From: an uncultured Saprospiraceae bacterium
GTDB lineage: Bacteria > Bacteroidota > Bacteroidia > Chitinophagales > Saprospiraceae
Assembly (NCBI GenBank): GCA_938045585.1
Contig: CALIAU010000011.1
Span: 267,069-331,068, forward strand
Direction of reading: 5' to 3'
DNA: 64,000 bases
Below are positions 45,265-57,000 of this stretch, in pieces. Position numbers and translations under genes: made by a program. Each line of letters starts with the position of its first letter. Position 1 is the first letter of the stretch. The notes under the pieces were generated by a model that saw only the letters and a program-made list of their open reading frames with translations, ran no database searches and had not been told where the DNA came from.

Positions 45265-47001
45265 ATGAAATTCTCAAACCAAACTCTCAAAAAGCAAATA
45301 TTCTCGATTTTAACAGTATTAATGATTTTAAGCATTTCTACAAATCTTAAAGCTCAAGTCGAAGTGGACTCAGAAAGAAAAGTAGGTATTGGTACGGAAC
45401 CAAAGGCGAACAATACCCTGAGTATAGAAGGAGAAGATCAAAAAGTGACAGTTGATGTCCTAAACAAATTTGCTGGGAGTTCAGATCAGCGTGGTTTAAA
45501 TATACTTTTGGAAAATGGACCGAATGTGTCCTATGGGATTTTCAATAAGATTGAGAAGACGGGTTCTGGTAGCAATACCTTTAATTTATATAATGAAATG
45601 AATAGGACTGGCTCTGGAAAATCGTATGCAATTTATAATAAAATACTAACGTCAGGAACCGGCGTAAAAACTGGGATTTACAATGATATTCAGAATTCTT
45701 CTTCTTCGAATAGTAATGTTATTGCTATTGAAAGTGAAATAGATAATGATGGTTCCGGAAATTCATTTGGATCTGTTCTTACTTTAAATGGAACTGGCTT
45801 AGGTTCAAGATATGGTGCAAAGTATACTATTACAAATCCTGTAAATTCTCAAGCAGCTTCCTATGGTAAGCATCTAAGTTTAATAGCAAATGGAACTGGT
45901 ATATTATACGGAGAATATAATGCATTAAAATCTACAAAGACAGGGGCGTCTTATGGTCAATATAACATACTTCAGAATTTTGGAACAGGGTCTAGACATG
46001 GAGTATTTAATAGAATCTACAGACATAGTTCTTCAAACGCACTTGTAGAAGGGACAAGAAATGATTTGTACGTATATGGATCCGGTGATGTTATTGGAAC
46101 GAATAACCTCCTGAGAAATTTAGGCGTGGGTAATCGAACAGGTGTTAAAAATGTCATTTATAAAAAGGCGAGTAACGACTATGTCAGAGGTGTAGATAAT
46201 TTTTTATACAGCCTAGGTGAGGGTGTGACAACAGGAATTCATTCATTAATTAAATCTGTTGGTACAGGAAATAAATATGGGATGCATAATACGGTTGATT
46301 TAGGTACTGGGCACAATTCTGAAGCCTATGGGATTTATAATAGACTAATTGCTAGAGGAACGAATGTTGTGCACGGTCTTTTTACTCATGTAGATTCTCA
46401 AGCATCTCTGAGTGGTGATAAATATGGTATAAAGGTTCAGATAGATAAGGCTGGTTCAGGTGTTTCTTATGGGATTTATTCTGATATAAAGGGAACAAAT
46501 GTCGAAGGTTCTTATGCTGGTTATTTTGTAGGTGATATATATGTTTCTACAGGTACAATTGATCTAGGTTCAGATGAATCACTTAAGTATAATATAAATA
46601 CGCTCAGTCCCACTTTAGCGAAAGTAATGATGTTGAAGCCTTCAACGTATAACTATAAGGCAAAAAGTCCAGATAAAGTGGACTATGGTTTTATTGCGCA
46701 AGAATTACAAGAAGTTTTTCCGGATTTAGTGAAAAACGTAAAGAATCCTACGACTGAGATAGTTGATAAAGAAAGACCAGTCAAGAATAACATAGAATCC
46801 ACTGAGAAAGATCTTGGAGCTGCAGATGAGGGTTTGCTTGAAAACACAGAATTAGAGACTGAAATCAAGTATGGAGAAGCGCCTGATACCAAAGCCATCA
46901 ACTACAATGCGCTAATTCCTATACTCGTCAAGTCAATACAGGAGCAGCAGGAACAGATTGAAAGTTTAAAGAAGGAAATCGAAATATTAAAAAAGAAGTA
47001 A
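45265..47001 (+). CDS. Surface protein with C-terminal S74 intramolecular chaperone
   Basis: The 578-residue product has a signal peptide and then a long run of loose repeats of about 22-25 residues built on G-T-G-x-x-Y-G-x-Y-N-x-I. The C-terminal S74 (endosialidase-type) chaperone domain has S-D-E-S-L-K-Y-N-I and Y-G-F-I-A-Q-E-L-Q-E-V-F-P-D. A coiled-coil tail follows (Q-E-Q-Q-E-Q-I-E-S-L-K-K). S74 domains trimerise fibres and then cut themselves off at the Ser. It is the first gene of the unit that includes the Rhs toxin. Fibre ligand unknown. Confidence 0.88.
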   Translation: MKFSNQTLKKQIFSILTVLMILSISTNLKAQVEVDSERKVGIGTEPKANNTLSIEGEDQKVTVDVLNKFAGSSDQRGLNILLENGPNVSYGIFNKIEKTGSGSNTFNLYNEMNRTGSGKSYAIYNKILTSGTGVKTGIYNDIQNSSSSNSNVIAIESEIDNDGSGNSFGSVLTLNGTGLGSRYGAKYTITNPVNSQAASYGKHLSLIANGTGILYGEYNALKSTKTGASYGQYNILQNFGTGSRHGVFNRIYRHSSSNALVEGTRNDLYVYGSGDVIGTNNLLRNLGVGNRTGVKNVIYKKASNDYVRGVDNFLYSLGEGVTTGIHSLIKSVGTGNKYGMHNTVDLGTGHNSEAYGIYNRLIARGTNVVHGLFTHVDSQASLSGDKYGIKVQIDKAGSGVSYGIYSDIKGTNVEGSYAGYFVGDIYVSTGTIDLGSDESLKYNINTLSPTLAKVMMLKPSTYNYKAKSPDKVDYGFIAQELQEVFPDLVKNVKNPTTEIVDKERPVKNNIESTEKDLGAADEGLLENTELETEIKYGEAPDTKAINYNALIPILVKSIQEQQEQIESLKKEIEILKKK

Positions 47002-47044
47002 GAAGCATCTTAATTCTATTTTTTTCATTCTTAAAACTTACAAT

Positions 47045-50000
47045 ATGCGCAAGCTTATAACTTATATACTTTTAGTATTTCCAATTGTTATGCAAGGGCA
47101 AGAATCCATGAAGGACCTTTGTCAGGTGATTTCAGGTACTTTTAATAAGACTGGCATCTATGCAGATGGTTATACTTACTATTATACTGGAAAAATTGAC
47201 ACTGATCATGCATACATGCATACACAAAATCAAGTTGAGAATGCAGCTCTTGAATTTGAATTGCTCGATAAATTTGTAAATGCAGATTTTTCAATCAGTC
47301 TTACACTTAATCAACTTACTTACACTCTTCATAAATCAGGAAATGTTCTTTTTGATACAACGAATGGTTTAAATAATGAACTTTATTCTGAGGGGTTTGA
47401 AGTAAATTCCAAAATAACTATTGGATTTGATGATGGTACAATTGTTTTTAAGTACCAAGATCAGATTTTAACAAGTTATAGTGTAGGTTCAGGAGAATTT
47501 TCAATTAAAGGTCAAGTCACTCTAAATAATGATGCGGATTTAGAAGCTATCTGCACCCTTACTGAAAAGTATTTTGCTCCGCAAATTCGAGTAAATTTTG
47601 TAGACACAGAATACATTGTAAATGAAGGTGAATCTGTAAATGTGGAAATTGACCTAACTGCAATTAATACTTCCGATGCGGATTTTTTAGTCTACCTTAA
47701 TTTTACTGGAGGTAAAAACCCTCACTTCGATGATTTCAACACAATCCAAGCTATCATTCCAAGCGGTTCGATTGGACCAGTGAGTGTGAGTATTCAAACA
47801 GACTTACCCAATGGTCTCGAAGATGAAAATCTGGTATATAACTTAGAAATTTATGATGTTGATGGAACATTCCTTGCTATAGGTGATAAAAATATAGCAA
47901 CAATTACAGTTGTAGATGACTTTATTCCCTTTCCAAACACATTGAATCCAGGTGACTTAATGTTTAGTGGATATGATAATGAAATAGAAGATGAGAAAGA
48001 TAGGTTAATGCTTACTAATTTAGTACCAATAAAACCTAACACAAGCTTCCAAATAGTAAGAGCAATTTATGATGAAATAAGCAATCAATGGTACCATCCT
48101 TCTAATCTAATTGCGGGAAATCCTCCTTCTATACTTGTTACTTATATTGGTGAATCTATTTTAGATGTGAATTCAGTATTTTGTTTAGACCTAAGTTCCA
48201 ATGATGCTGATGGGGTGATTTCATTATTTCAGATTGATGGTGTAGAAAGTAATGACTTATTTACATATAGCATTGATGGTGGTAATACAATTGAGGATTT
48301 TGATATAAAGACAAATGAAAGTAACTTTTACCACCTCATGCAAGGTGCATGGGTTCATCTTCCAGATTATTCACAATTCTACGGAAATGTACTATCTGGG
48401 ATTGCTATAGGCGGAACGTGGTTGGATGACGGGAATGCGACAACATCTGCAGAGAATAGCAATATCCATGAGGACATTGCGTGCTTTGAAACGCAAGGGC
48501 CAACTGTCCCAGGTTCTTATTGGGGATATTTTTCATGTGAAGCTCCCTATAATGTAACACTTATTGATTTACGTGAGCAGATAGCAAATTATACAAATTG
48601 GACAGAGGACCTTGGTGATGCATCAATCAATTTGCCAGAAGGAATTTGTGAAAGTAACTGTGTAATTGTAGAGACATACGACTTGAGTTGGTTAGTTGAA
48701 CCAACAGATTTAATATTAGAATGTGACGGAACAAATGATCCGAGTGGACTAATCCAAGATTATTTGACTAATCATGGCAACAGCAGTATCGAAGGAGGCT
48801 GTGCTCCAATAGTATTTACAAATGACTATTCAGGAATTATTCCTGGTGATTGTGGAGCATATACAATTAACTGGACTGTAAATGATGGATGTGGTAATGA
48901 AATATTTGCAAGTTCCATTATTACTATAGAAGATACACAGCCACCTGTAATTTTAGGAATTCAGGATGTTACAGTTTCTTGCACAAATGTAGGTTCTATA
49001 AACGCTTCTGTTTTAGATGGATGTAATACAAACGTAGATTTAAGTTTTGTTGACCAGATAGGAGGAAACACGAATGACCCAGCATATTGGATAACTAGAA
49101 CGTGGACAGCAATTGATGTTTGTGGTAATGTTACAGAAGAAGATCAGACTATAGTTATTAATAATGATCAAGATTTTGCAGAGGCTGGTCCAAATCAGTA
49201 TGGCTGTTTTGGAGAACAATTCACCTTAGTAGCCACTGGAGGAACTATGGAATCTGATTACTCATGGAATAATGGAATGACAGGTTCTCAAATAACTGTA
49301 GAACCAACAGGTTCGATAAATCACTATAGTGTTAGTATCACAGATGGAGATTGCGTGGACTCTGACGGTGTTACTGTTTTTTTAGAAAATGGTCCGACTG
49401 TAATTTTTTCAACAATTAACGGTAATGATGCAGATGAAAATGATTGTATGTGTGTTGAAAATATATTAAGTATTTCTACCAGTGATTGCGACAACTGCTC
49501 ATATGATTGGGATGTGTTGCCAGATGGTGGAACCAGTGGCAGTGATAATTTGAGTTATGTGAATGCTTGGTGGGCAACTCCTGGTTATAAAACTGTTGAA
49601 CTTACTTTGACTGACAATACAACAGGATGTTCAAGTATTATAAGCGAAAATTATACAGTGTATCAAGTCGAAGCAGAGGTTGATCAAGATGTCTTTAATA
49701 TCTGTCCAGGAGATGAGATAATTGTGAATGGGAGCCATGAAGTTTTTCCAGAAGACAGATTAGTAATGTATTTATGGAGAAAACCGAATGGCCAAGTAAT
49801 TAATAGTGCTATAAATGACGAAACATTTGTTTATACTCCTACAGAAGAAGGGGAATATGAATTATTTGTAAGGACAGATGATTGTGGCTTTTTTAATTGT
49901 GAAACAATTGCCACATTCCAAGTTAACTTTATAGATGAACCTTTTGTTGAATTTGAAATTATACCTGATTGCGACCCATCTCCTGAACCTCTTGATATAG

Positions 50001-51085
50001 TTTTTTTACTTGATAACTCAGGAAGTATTGACGATTTTGAATTTGAAGATATGGAAGCAATCATATTGCAGACATTAAATAATCTCGAAGAATCCAATTC
50101 TGATTTCCGATTTGCAATTCTTCAATACTACTTTCTTGGAGAATCTAGTCAGGAAGACAACAATTATGTCATAATCTCTCAAAACTTTACTACCGTTATT
50201 CCTAATGAAATAAATAGAGCCTCAACCTTTGGAGGTGCTGATTTAAACTTTGCATTAGGTTTAATTGATGGATATATAAATGACTCCGAATTGGAACTAA
50301 TTGAAGGTAGAGAATTCCATATGGTGGTTTTTACAGATGATGTAATCGAAGGTTTATCTCCAGAAGTGAATAGAGATATATTAGTAAATGATCATGAAGG
50401 AATTTTTAGCATAGTAAGATATCAGATTGGGCAAAATGATGAAACTGCAAACAATTTTATTATTGATGAACTTGCTTCTGAAGACTTTTACTATTTCCCT
50501 ACAGATTTTGGTCAAGAACTTCCTGGCTTGTATGAAAATATAATAGAATGTGACGGACTTGAAGTTGTAGAGATTACTAATGAATGTAGTTCACCAGAAT
50601 ATACATGGAGCACATCAAATGGTGGTTCAATAATTCAAGATAACGGTGCTTCAATTATTCATAATCAAGATGGAGACTATTCAGTAACCATAAGTTGTAG
50701 TTCTTTATGTGAAGATATTATTGTGGAGTATTCTTTTGAAGATATTAATGATCCAACGGCTCTTCCTAATTATCCAATATATAGATCTGATAATGCGGAG
50801 GTGATAATACTTGATAACGAGGAGGAAAATAATACGCTAAGGATTTATCCTAATCCAGCCTCTGATCAATTCACTTTAGAATACTTAAGTAGCACTTCTG
50901 AACTGACACAACTAACTATTATAAACTTAGACGGAAAGAAAATTGCTGAGCATTCTTTTCAAATGAAAGAGGGGATAAATACCTCATTAATCCCACTAGA
51001 AGGGATTACTAGCGGAGTATACTTTGTTCAAATGAAAACGGTAGGGAGGGACTTTGTAGAGAGACTAATTATAATTAACGACTAA
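47045..51085 (+). CDS. Large VWA-domain T9SS surface protein
   Basis: The 1346-residue product has a signal peptide, a lectin-like N-terminal domain (D-x-x-I-S-L near 80) and a Calx-beta-like module. HYR-like domains follow (D-G-C-G-N-E, L-D-G-C-N-T-N). A VWA domain has the metal site D990-N-S-G-S and further acidic residues. A T9SS type A sorting domain closes the protein (I-Y-P-N-P-A-S-D). It should be surface attached and bind a ligand through the VWA MIDAS. It lies 43 bases after the S74 gene and 11 before the Rhs gene. Confidence 0.88.
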   Translation: MRKLITYILLVFPIVMQGQESMKDLCQVISGTFNKTGIYADGYTYYYTGKIDTDHAYMHTQNQVENAALEFELLDKFVNADFSISLTLNQLTYTLHKSGNVLFDTTNGLNNELYSEGFEVNSKITIGFDDGTIVFKYQDQILTSYSVGSGEFSIKGQVTLNNDADLEAICTLTEKYFAPQIRVNFVDTEYIVNEGESVNVEIDLTAINTSDADFLVYLNFTGGKNPHFDDFNTIQAIIPSGSIGPVSVSIQTDLPNGLEDENLVYNLEIYDVDGTFLAIGDKNIATITVVDDFIPFPNTLNPGDLMFSGYDNEIEDEKDRLMLTNLVPIKPNTSFQIVRAIYDEISNQWYHPSNLIAGNPPSILVTYIGESILDVNSVFCLDLSSNDADGVISLFQIDGVESNDLFTYSIDGGNTIEDFDIKTNESNFYHLMQGAWVHLPDYSQFYGNVLSGIAIGGTWLDDGNATTSAENSNIHEDIACFETQGPTVPGSYWGYFSCEAPYNVTLIDLREQIANYTNWTEDLGDASINLPEGICESNCVIVETYDLSWLVEPTDLILECDGTNDPSGLIQDYLTNHGNSSIEGGCAPIVFTNDYSGIIPGDCGAYTINWTVNDGCGNEIFASSIITIEDTQPPVILGIQDVTVSCTNVGSINASVLDGCNTNVDLSFVDQIGGNTNDPAYWITRTWTAIDVCGNVTEEDQTIVINNDQDFAEAGPNQYGCFGEQFTLVATGGTMESDYSWNNGMTGSQITVEPTGSINHYSVSITDGDCVDSDGVTVFLENGPTVIFSTINGNDADENDCMCVENILSISTSDCDNCSYDWDVLPDGGTSGSDNLSYVNAWWATPGYKTVELTLTDNTTGCSSIISENYTVYQVEAEVDQDVFNICPGDEIIVNGSHEVFPEDRLVMYLWRKPNGQVINSAINDETFVYTPTEEGEYELFVRTDDCGFFNCETIATFQVNFIDEPFVEFEIIPDCDPSPEPLDIVFLLDNSGSIDDFEFEDMEAIILQTLNNLEESNSDFRFAILQYYFLGESSQEDNNYVIISQNFTTVIPNEINRASTFGGADLNFALGLIDGYINDSELELIEGREFHMVVFTDDVIEGLSPEVNRDILVNDHEGIFSIVRYQIGQNDETANNFIIDELASEDFYYFPTDFGQELPGLYENIIECDGLEVVEITNECSSPEYTWSTSNGGSIIQDNGASIIHNQDGDYSVTISCSSLCEDIIVEYSFEDINDPTALPNYPIYRSDNAEVIILDNEEENNTLRIYPNPASDQFTLEYLSSTSELTQLTIINLDGKKIAEHSFQMKEGINTSLIPLEGITSGVYFVQMKTVGRDFVERLIIIND

Positions 51086-51096
51086 TTCGATTACCA

Positions 51097-54000
51097 ATGA
51101 AAAGTAATATAATATATATCATTGTGCTAGGATGCTTATGTTTATCAAATGTGAGAATTCATGCCCAATTTGATAAACATCTAGATCAATATGTTCCACA
51201 AACGCCAACTGCTGCTTCATTTACAAAATTTTCAGAAGCACCAGTAGATTTCTTTTCTGGGACAGTTCCTGTGAATATTCCACTTGAACAAGTAAGTAGC
51301 AAGGGCTTATCAACCAGCGTTTCCTTACGATATCATGGTTCTGGAATTAAAGCTAGTGAAGTTGCTTCATCCGCAGGGTTAGGATGGAATTTAAATGCTG
51401 GTGGAGTAATTACTAGGTCTATTCGTGGTGGTACGGATGAACGAGTGTATGGCAGCGAAATACAAATTAGTGGATATTATTCTGATGGAGTAGATCCTTC
51501 CTGGTTGGGAACAGATGATCCGCAAACTTTGAATGATTTAGCTATTGGAAAGTTGGATACTGAAAGTGATGTTTACCACTATAACTTTGATGGATATTCA
51601 GGAAGTTTTTATTTTAAAAATGAAAATGGTGTGGTTGAAGTAATCCAGAAACAAAAAACGGATATCAAAATAATTCCAGTTGATATAACTGGATTCCAAT
51701 ACAATAAATTAAGATGGAAGATAATTATTCCTGATGGCACTATTTATTACTTTGGAGGAGTTCCTGGTGAAACGGATTATAAAAACGATGCTGTATCATA
51801 CACTAATAATTATAATCAACCATGTAATCAAATAGGAGACCCTTCACCAAGACCACTACCAGATAGCTGGTATCTTGTTAAAATAGAAAGTTTTGATGGA
51901 ACAGCAGAAATTGAATTTGACTATGAATTTGAAGCATATTCATTTAGAAATATGGGAACTGCTCCTTTTTTATATCTTGATAATTCTGGTTCTAATTTAG
52001 TTACTGATGTTGGCAATTTTTCTTCGTTGAATCCAGTGTTAGTAACAGATGCATTGTCGCCACGAATAAAATCTATTACTACCGATAACCGATTTATTAG
52101 GTTTTCATATACTGGAGATGATATTTATTCTTTTCCTCGAAAAGATGTAATTAATGAAAGAGAAGAACTTAATATACCTTACTATTTTTCTGTTGCACAT
52201 CCTAAATATCTAATCTCACCCGATCAAGTATATAAAGCAGGATATTTATCTGGAATACAGGTGCAGAGTACTGAAAATTCAACTGATGCGCTGTATAGCT
52301 ACATAGTAAATCAGTCATACTTTACAAGTGATACAGATGTTCTGATTGATTGCGTTATTAATGCTGCATTCGAGCTCAATTATGCAGGAATTAATTACCA
52401 TCCTGATGAACTAAGATTAAAAAATAATGGAATTGTATTAAAGGATAAGGAGGGTGAAGTAGTTAAAGAATGGAAATTCGAATATGAAAGTAATACTATG
52501 CAACGAAGGCTGACCTATGGTCAAGATGCATATGGATACCCAAATGGTAAAGCTACTAATCAAACGTTAGTACCTGAAATTACTCTTTATGATAACGTAG
52601 AAGATCCTCCTATTATTGACCTAGAAGGTTATGCTGATCGAAGTTCCTCATTTGAGGAAACAAAAAAACCAATGCTCAGTAAAATAACTTTCCCTACAGG
52701 AGGTACCAGAACCTTTGAGTATGAACCACATGATGTACATGAAGCGAGGCCTCAGACTTCTACTAATACAATTGAGAATTTTCATAATTGCTCTTCACCT
52801 GACTCTCCATGTCCATCGGGGGAATATACTTCAGATTGGGTTCAAATGATTGATGGGACAAGTACTAGTTATAAGGTTGTTATTACTGCCAAAAGAGCAG
52901 CGAACGACAATATTGATGAACCAGCATTTGTCGATTTAATTGTTTACACTGCTGATGGATATGTATGTGAATCTGGATGTCAAAATGGACTTCCTTTAGA
53001 ATTAAATGAAGAAAATGAATATTGTGACAAACGGACAATTCAATTATTCGAATTGCCCCAAACATCAAATGGAGATTATCAATTTTCCTTGGTGCCTCAA
53101 ACAGTGCGAGGTCTATTTCTTGAAATTCAAATTATCCAAACTAGCGTAGAAGAAGTAACTCAAAATTATACCATTCCAGGAACTAGAATTAAAAGTGTTG
53201 TCGACGACCCCAAGATAGGCCCTTCTATTGTCCGCAGTTTTGAATATTTAGACCAAGAATCACAAACAGAATCCAGTGGCTTTCTTGTTGGCAAAAACAA
53301 TTATTTCGAAAAATATCCTGATGGAGCTGGTTTAGTAATCTTATCTGCGGGATGTGTTGCTAATCTTAGGTATAAATTAAATACTGGCAATTCATTTAGT
53401 AGAGCTTCTGTACAAGGTCATTATATAGGCTATGAAAGAGTTGTTGAAAGAATTGGGACAAATCAAGGATATAATGAATTTATATATAATATAGATGAAA
53501 ACCATGAATTGAATTATGTAGAAGATTGGATTGCTCTGCGTGAAGTCTTTATGGACCCAATTGCTGGTTTACTAAAAGAAAAAAATATCTACTCTCAATC
53601 GGAAGAGTTAATTGGTCAAGAAATTTATGATTATGAACTGGTGGAAATAAATAATTCGAATGAATATTTTTATGAGTATCTACCTACGTGTACAAACTAT
53701 TCAGGTGGTGGAGTAGATTGGCAATTCTTTTTCGGATATAGGGAGTTTACTAACCCTAGCCATTACGTAGCTAATACAAGTATTACTAAAATTTTAGATA
53801 ATGTAACCAGTACAACTTCAAATTCCTTTGACCTATTACCAGAGTATACTTTTTTAACAGCATCAAGCACTACAAATTCAGACGGAACAGCATATTCTAC
53901 AGAATATAAATACAACAATGAATATGAGAACGTGAATCAACAAAACCAGTTAGTTCTGCAACATAGATTATTACCCGCTTGGCAAACTACCCAAAAGGCT

Positions 54001-57000
54001 GGGAATACTTTAATCGGGGGTAGTAAAATTCAGTATGGAAATTTCTCAGGAAATCTCTACCCCAATATTGTAAGCAGCTACAAAGCAGAAATGTCCAATG
54101 GTCAGACTACAGGAGGAACGTGGGATATAGACGCTATCATAGATCAGTATGATTTAAATGTTGGAAGACCTGAACTTGTCACAAATCCTGGTTTTGAAAC
54201 CGTGGAATACACTTGGACTGAAACAGCTAATATGGCCACTAAGTCATACTTGGATCATCATACAAATTATGTGTATAATGATGCAGATTTAATTTCTGAA
54301 GTTATTAACCCAGATAATACAAAGGTCAAAATATTCTATGATGAAGTATTACGAACAAGTAAGATAGAAACATATGGATCAGCAGGATCACTTAAATCCA
54401 CAGAGACTTACGATTATGTCTATGCCTTACCAAATGAAGTAAATAGCGATTTGACTTATTCAGATGGGACTCCGACAAAGTCAACAAAGAAAACTTTTGA
54501 TGGCCTTGGTAGACCAGTCGAAGATATTGCCATCGATTTTGCAAATGGAGCTGATGTCACAACAAATTGGAATACTTATGATGAGCTGGGCAGAATTGAA
54601 TCAAGTAGTATACTTGCAAATAAACATCAACAAACTTTAAGCTATTATCCAGATCCCTTAAATAGAGTGCAAAGTATAAGCTTTCCTGGTGGAGGAAGTG
54701 TTAGCTATGAATATAGTAATCAAGGGAATTTTTATGAAACAACTGTGACTGACGAAAATGGAAATCCTTCCACGGAAGTGAAAGACATTCTAGGACGTAT
54801 AACGCAATCAATTGATCCTGAGGGTGGAACAACTTCCTATACTTATTATGAGAATGGACAGGTCTATTCTATTCATTCTCCAAATGGAAATGTTTATGAT
54901 TATGATTATATATGGGGGAATCTAATAGCTAAAAAGACTATTCCTGCTCAAACAGGAAGCCATATTTTCAACTATAATCCCGATACTAAATTATTGACAA
55001 GTACCACAGACCCAAATGGAAATCAATTAAGCTATACCCATGATGCCTATGGTAGAGAAAAATCGGTACTTCTCAATGGCCAGTTAATATCAGAGTCTTT
55101 CTTTGATAGCTATGCTGGAGTTGGCTATAATCCTGGAAGTTCTGGCTCTAATCTAATAGGAAAAAACGTAGCAAATAAAGTAGCATTAATGAATGGAGAA
55201 AGTCCGGGTGCAATGTTATGGCTAAGCTCACATTTTGACGAATTTGGTAGAGAGACGGATATCTTTTCGCAAACACATGATGGAAAAGATCAAGTAGTTA
55301 ACTTGGATTTGAATCATGCAGATTTACCAAATGAAACGATGCACAGCTTTGATGGATCTTCCTATACCTTTTCATCTGTATTTGATACCTGGGATAGGGA
55401 GGAGCAAATAGCAATAAGTTTAACAGGTCTTAATTCATCTACTGTATTATGTAAAAATCAATACAATGCTGAGGGCTTATTGGCAGAAAAAACATTAAAC
55501 AATCTGCAATCTCTGGATTATAATTATAATAGTAGAGGCTGGTTAAGAACAATCAACCAAAATCTAGTACCCTTTGCCTTACCAGAATCCTTACCATCTT
55601 GTTCTCCAATTGATGCAGACCCTAGCACTTTGAGTCCAGACCCTGTTGAAGCAAGTACGGTAACTATTAGCCAGCTTTTAGATATGCGCTTTGAAGTAGA
55701 TATGATTACTCCTGGAACTTCAGAAGAGCAGTGTGAGACAGTTCCCTGTCCAGATGTTGAGGGCTGTGATAATACGGATATACCAAGCCAAATCATATCG
55801 ATTGAAAACATTATAGAAACCATAAATACGGAAGTAAGCACCACACAAGAAGTTGCCTGTGAAGTAGATGGAGTTGTAACTGTCATCGAACAAGAGGTGA
55901 TTGATATAAGTCTAATTGCTCTTCCACTGGAAGTAAAGCGGGTAAGATTATGCAATGGAGCAGAGTATTATATTTTGTCAAGTTATTTAGATCAAATAAG
56001 TGGAGCCTATGATATAGTACAGACAATTCAGATAACCAACTATGACCAAGTCTTTAACTTAGAACAATCTGGAGAATTTATTACGCTTGACCTGACAGAA
56101 TTTATAGACTATATCTTGCATGGACAAGAAAGTGGCTCTAATGTGAGTATCGATGATTATATCCAATGTGGCATGGAAGAATGCGAGACCATAGAACTTG
56201 GTTGTACCAATGCAGAAATAGCGGAGCAAGAAATAGCATTGGATTTACTTGCCCAAAGCTATGAATTTCTTGACATAGAGAACTTAGAATTTCCTCTCAC
56301 TCTATATAGCGTAGCACTATGCGATGGCCAAGTATTTTGGGTACTTGATAGTGAATTAGATATTATTTCAAATACTACAATTGAAATTCTAGACGAGCTT
56401 ATAATATCTGACCCCGAACAAGAAATAGAAATAGTAGACCCTATTACAGATCTAGACAAACTTGACCTATTCTGTATGCAATTAGATTATGAACCCAATG
56501 GGAACATCAAAAATCAAATCTGGCAGGTTTCAGGAAGAGCAATAATGAATTATGCCTATGGATATGATCCCTTAAATAGAATTAAAAGCGCAGAGTTCTC
56601 AGAATTATTTGCAGGAGATGGAGGCGTTTTGATGCAAACAACTGAAAATAGATTTGGTGTATTTGATTTAAACTATGATGCTGACGGAAATATTTCTAGC
56701 TTATCTAGAAATGGGATAAACGGGTATTGTGCGGATGGTTCTCCAGAATATGGGCCCATAGATGCTCTATCCTATAGCTATTATGGTAATAATAGACTTG
56801 GAAGTGTAACGGATGCGACTAACTCTCCTTATGGTTTTCCAGGAGGTACAGGGTCCTATAATTATGATAATAATGGGAATATGACGAATGATCCATACAG
56901 AGATGTAGATGATATCAGTTACAATTTCCTAAACCTACCATATCAGATCAGTGGAACAAATGCTCAAGTTGATCTTTTATACGATGCTGCTAGCACAAAG

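Noticed and set aside
45265..47001. Prophage tail fibre
   Set aside because: The S74 domain occurs in phage fibres, but there is a signal peptide and no other phage structural gene nearby.
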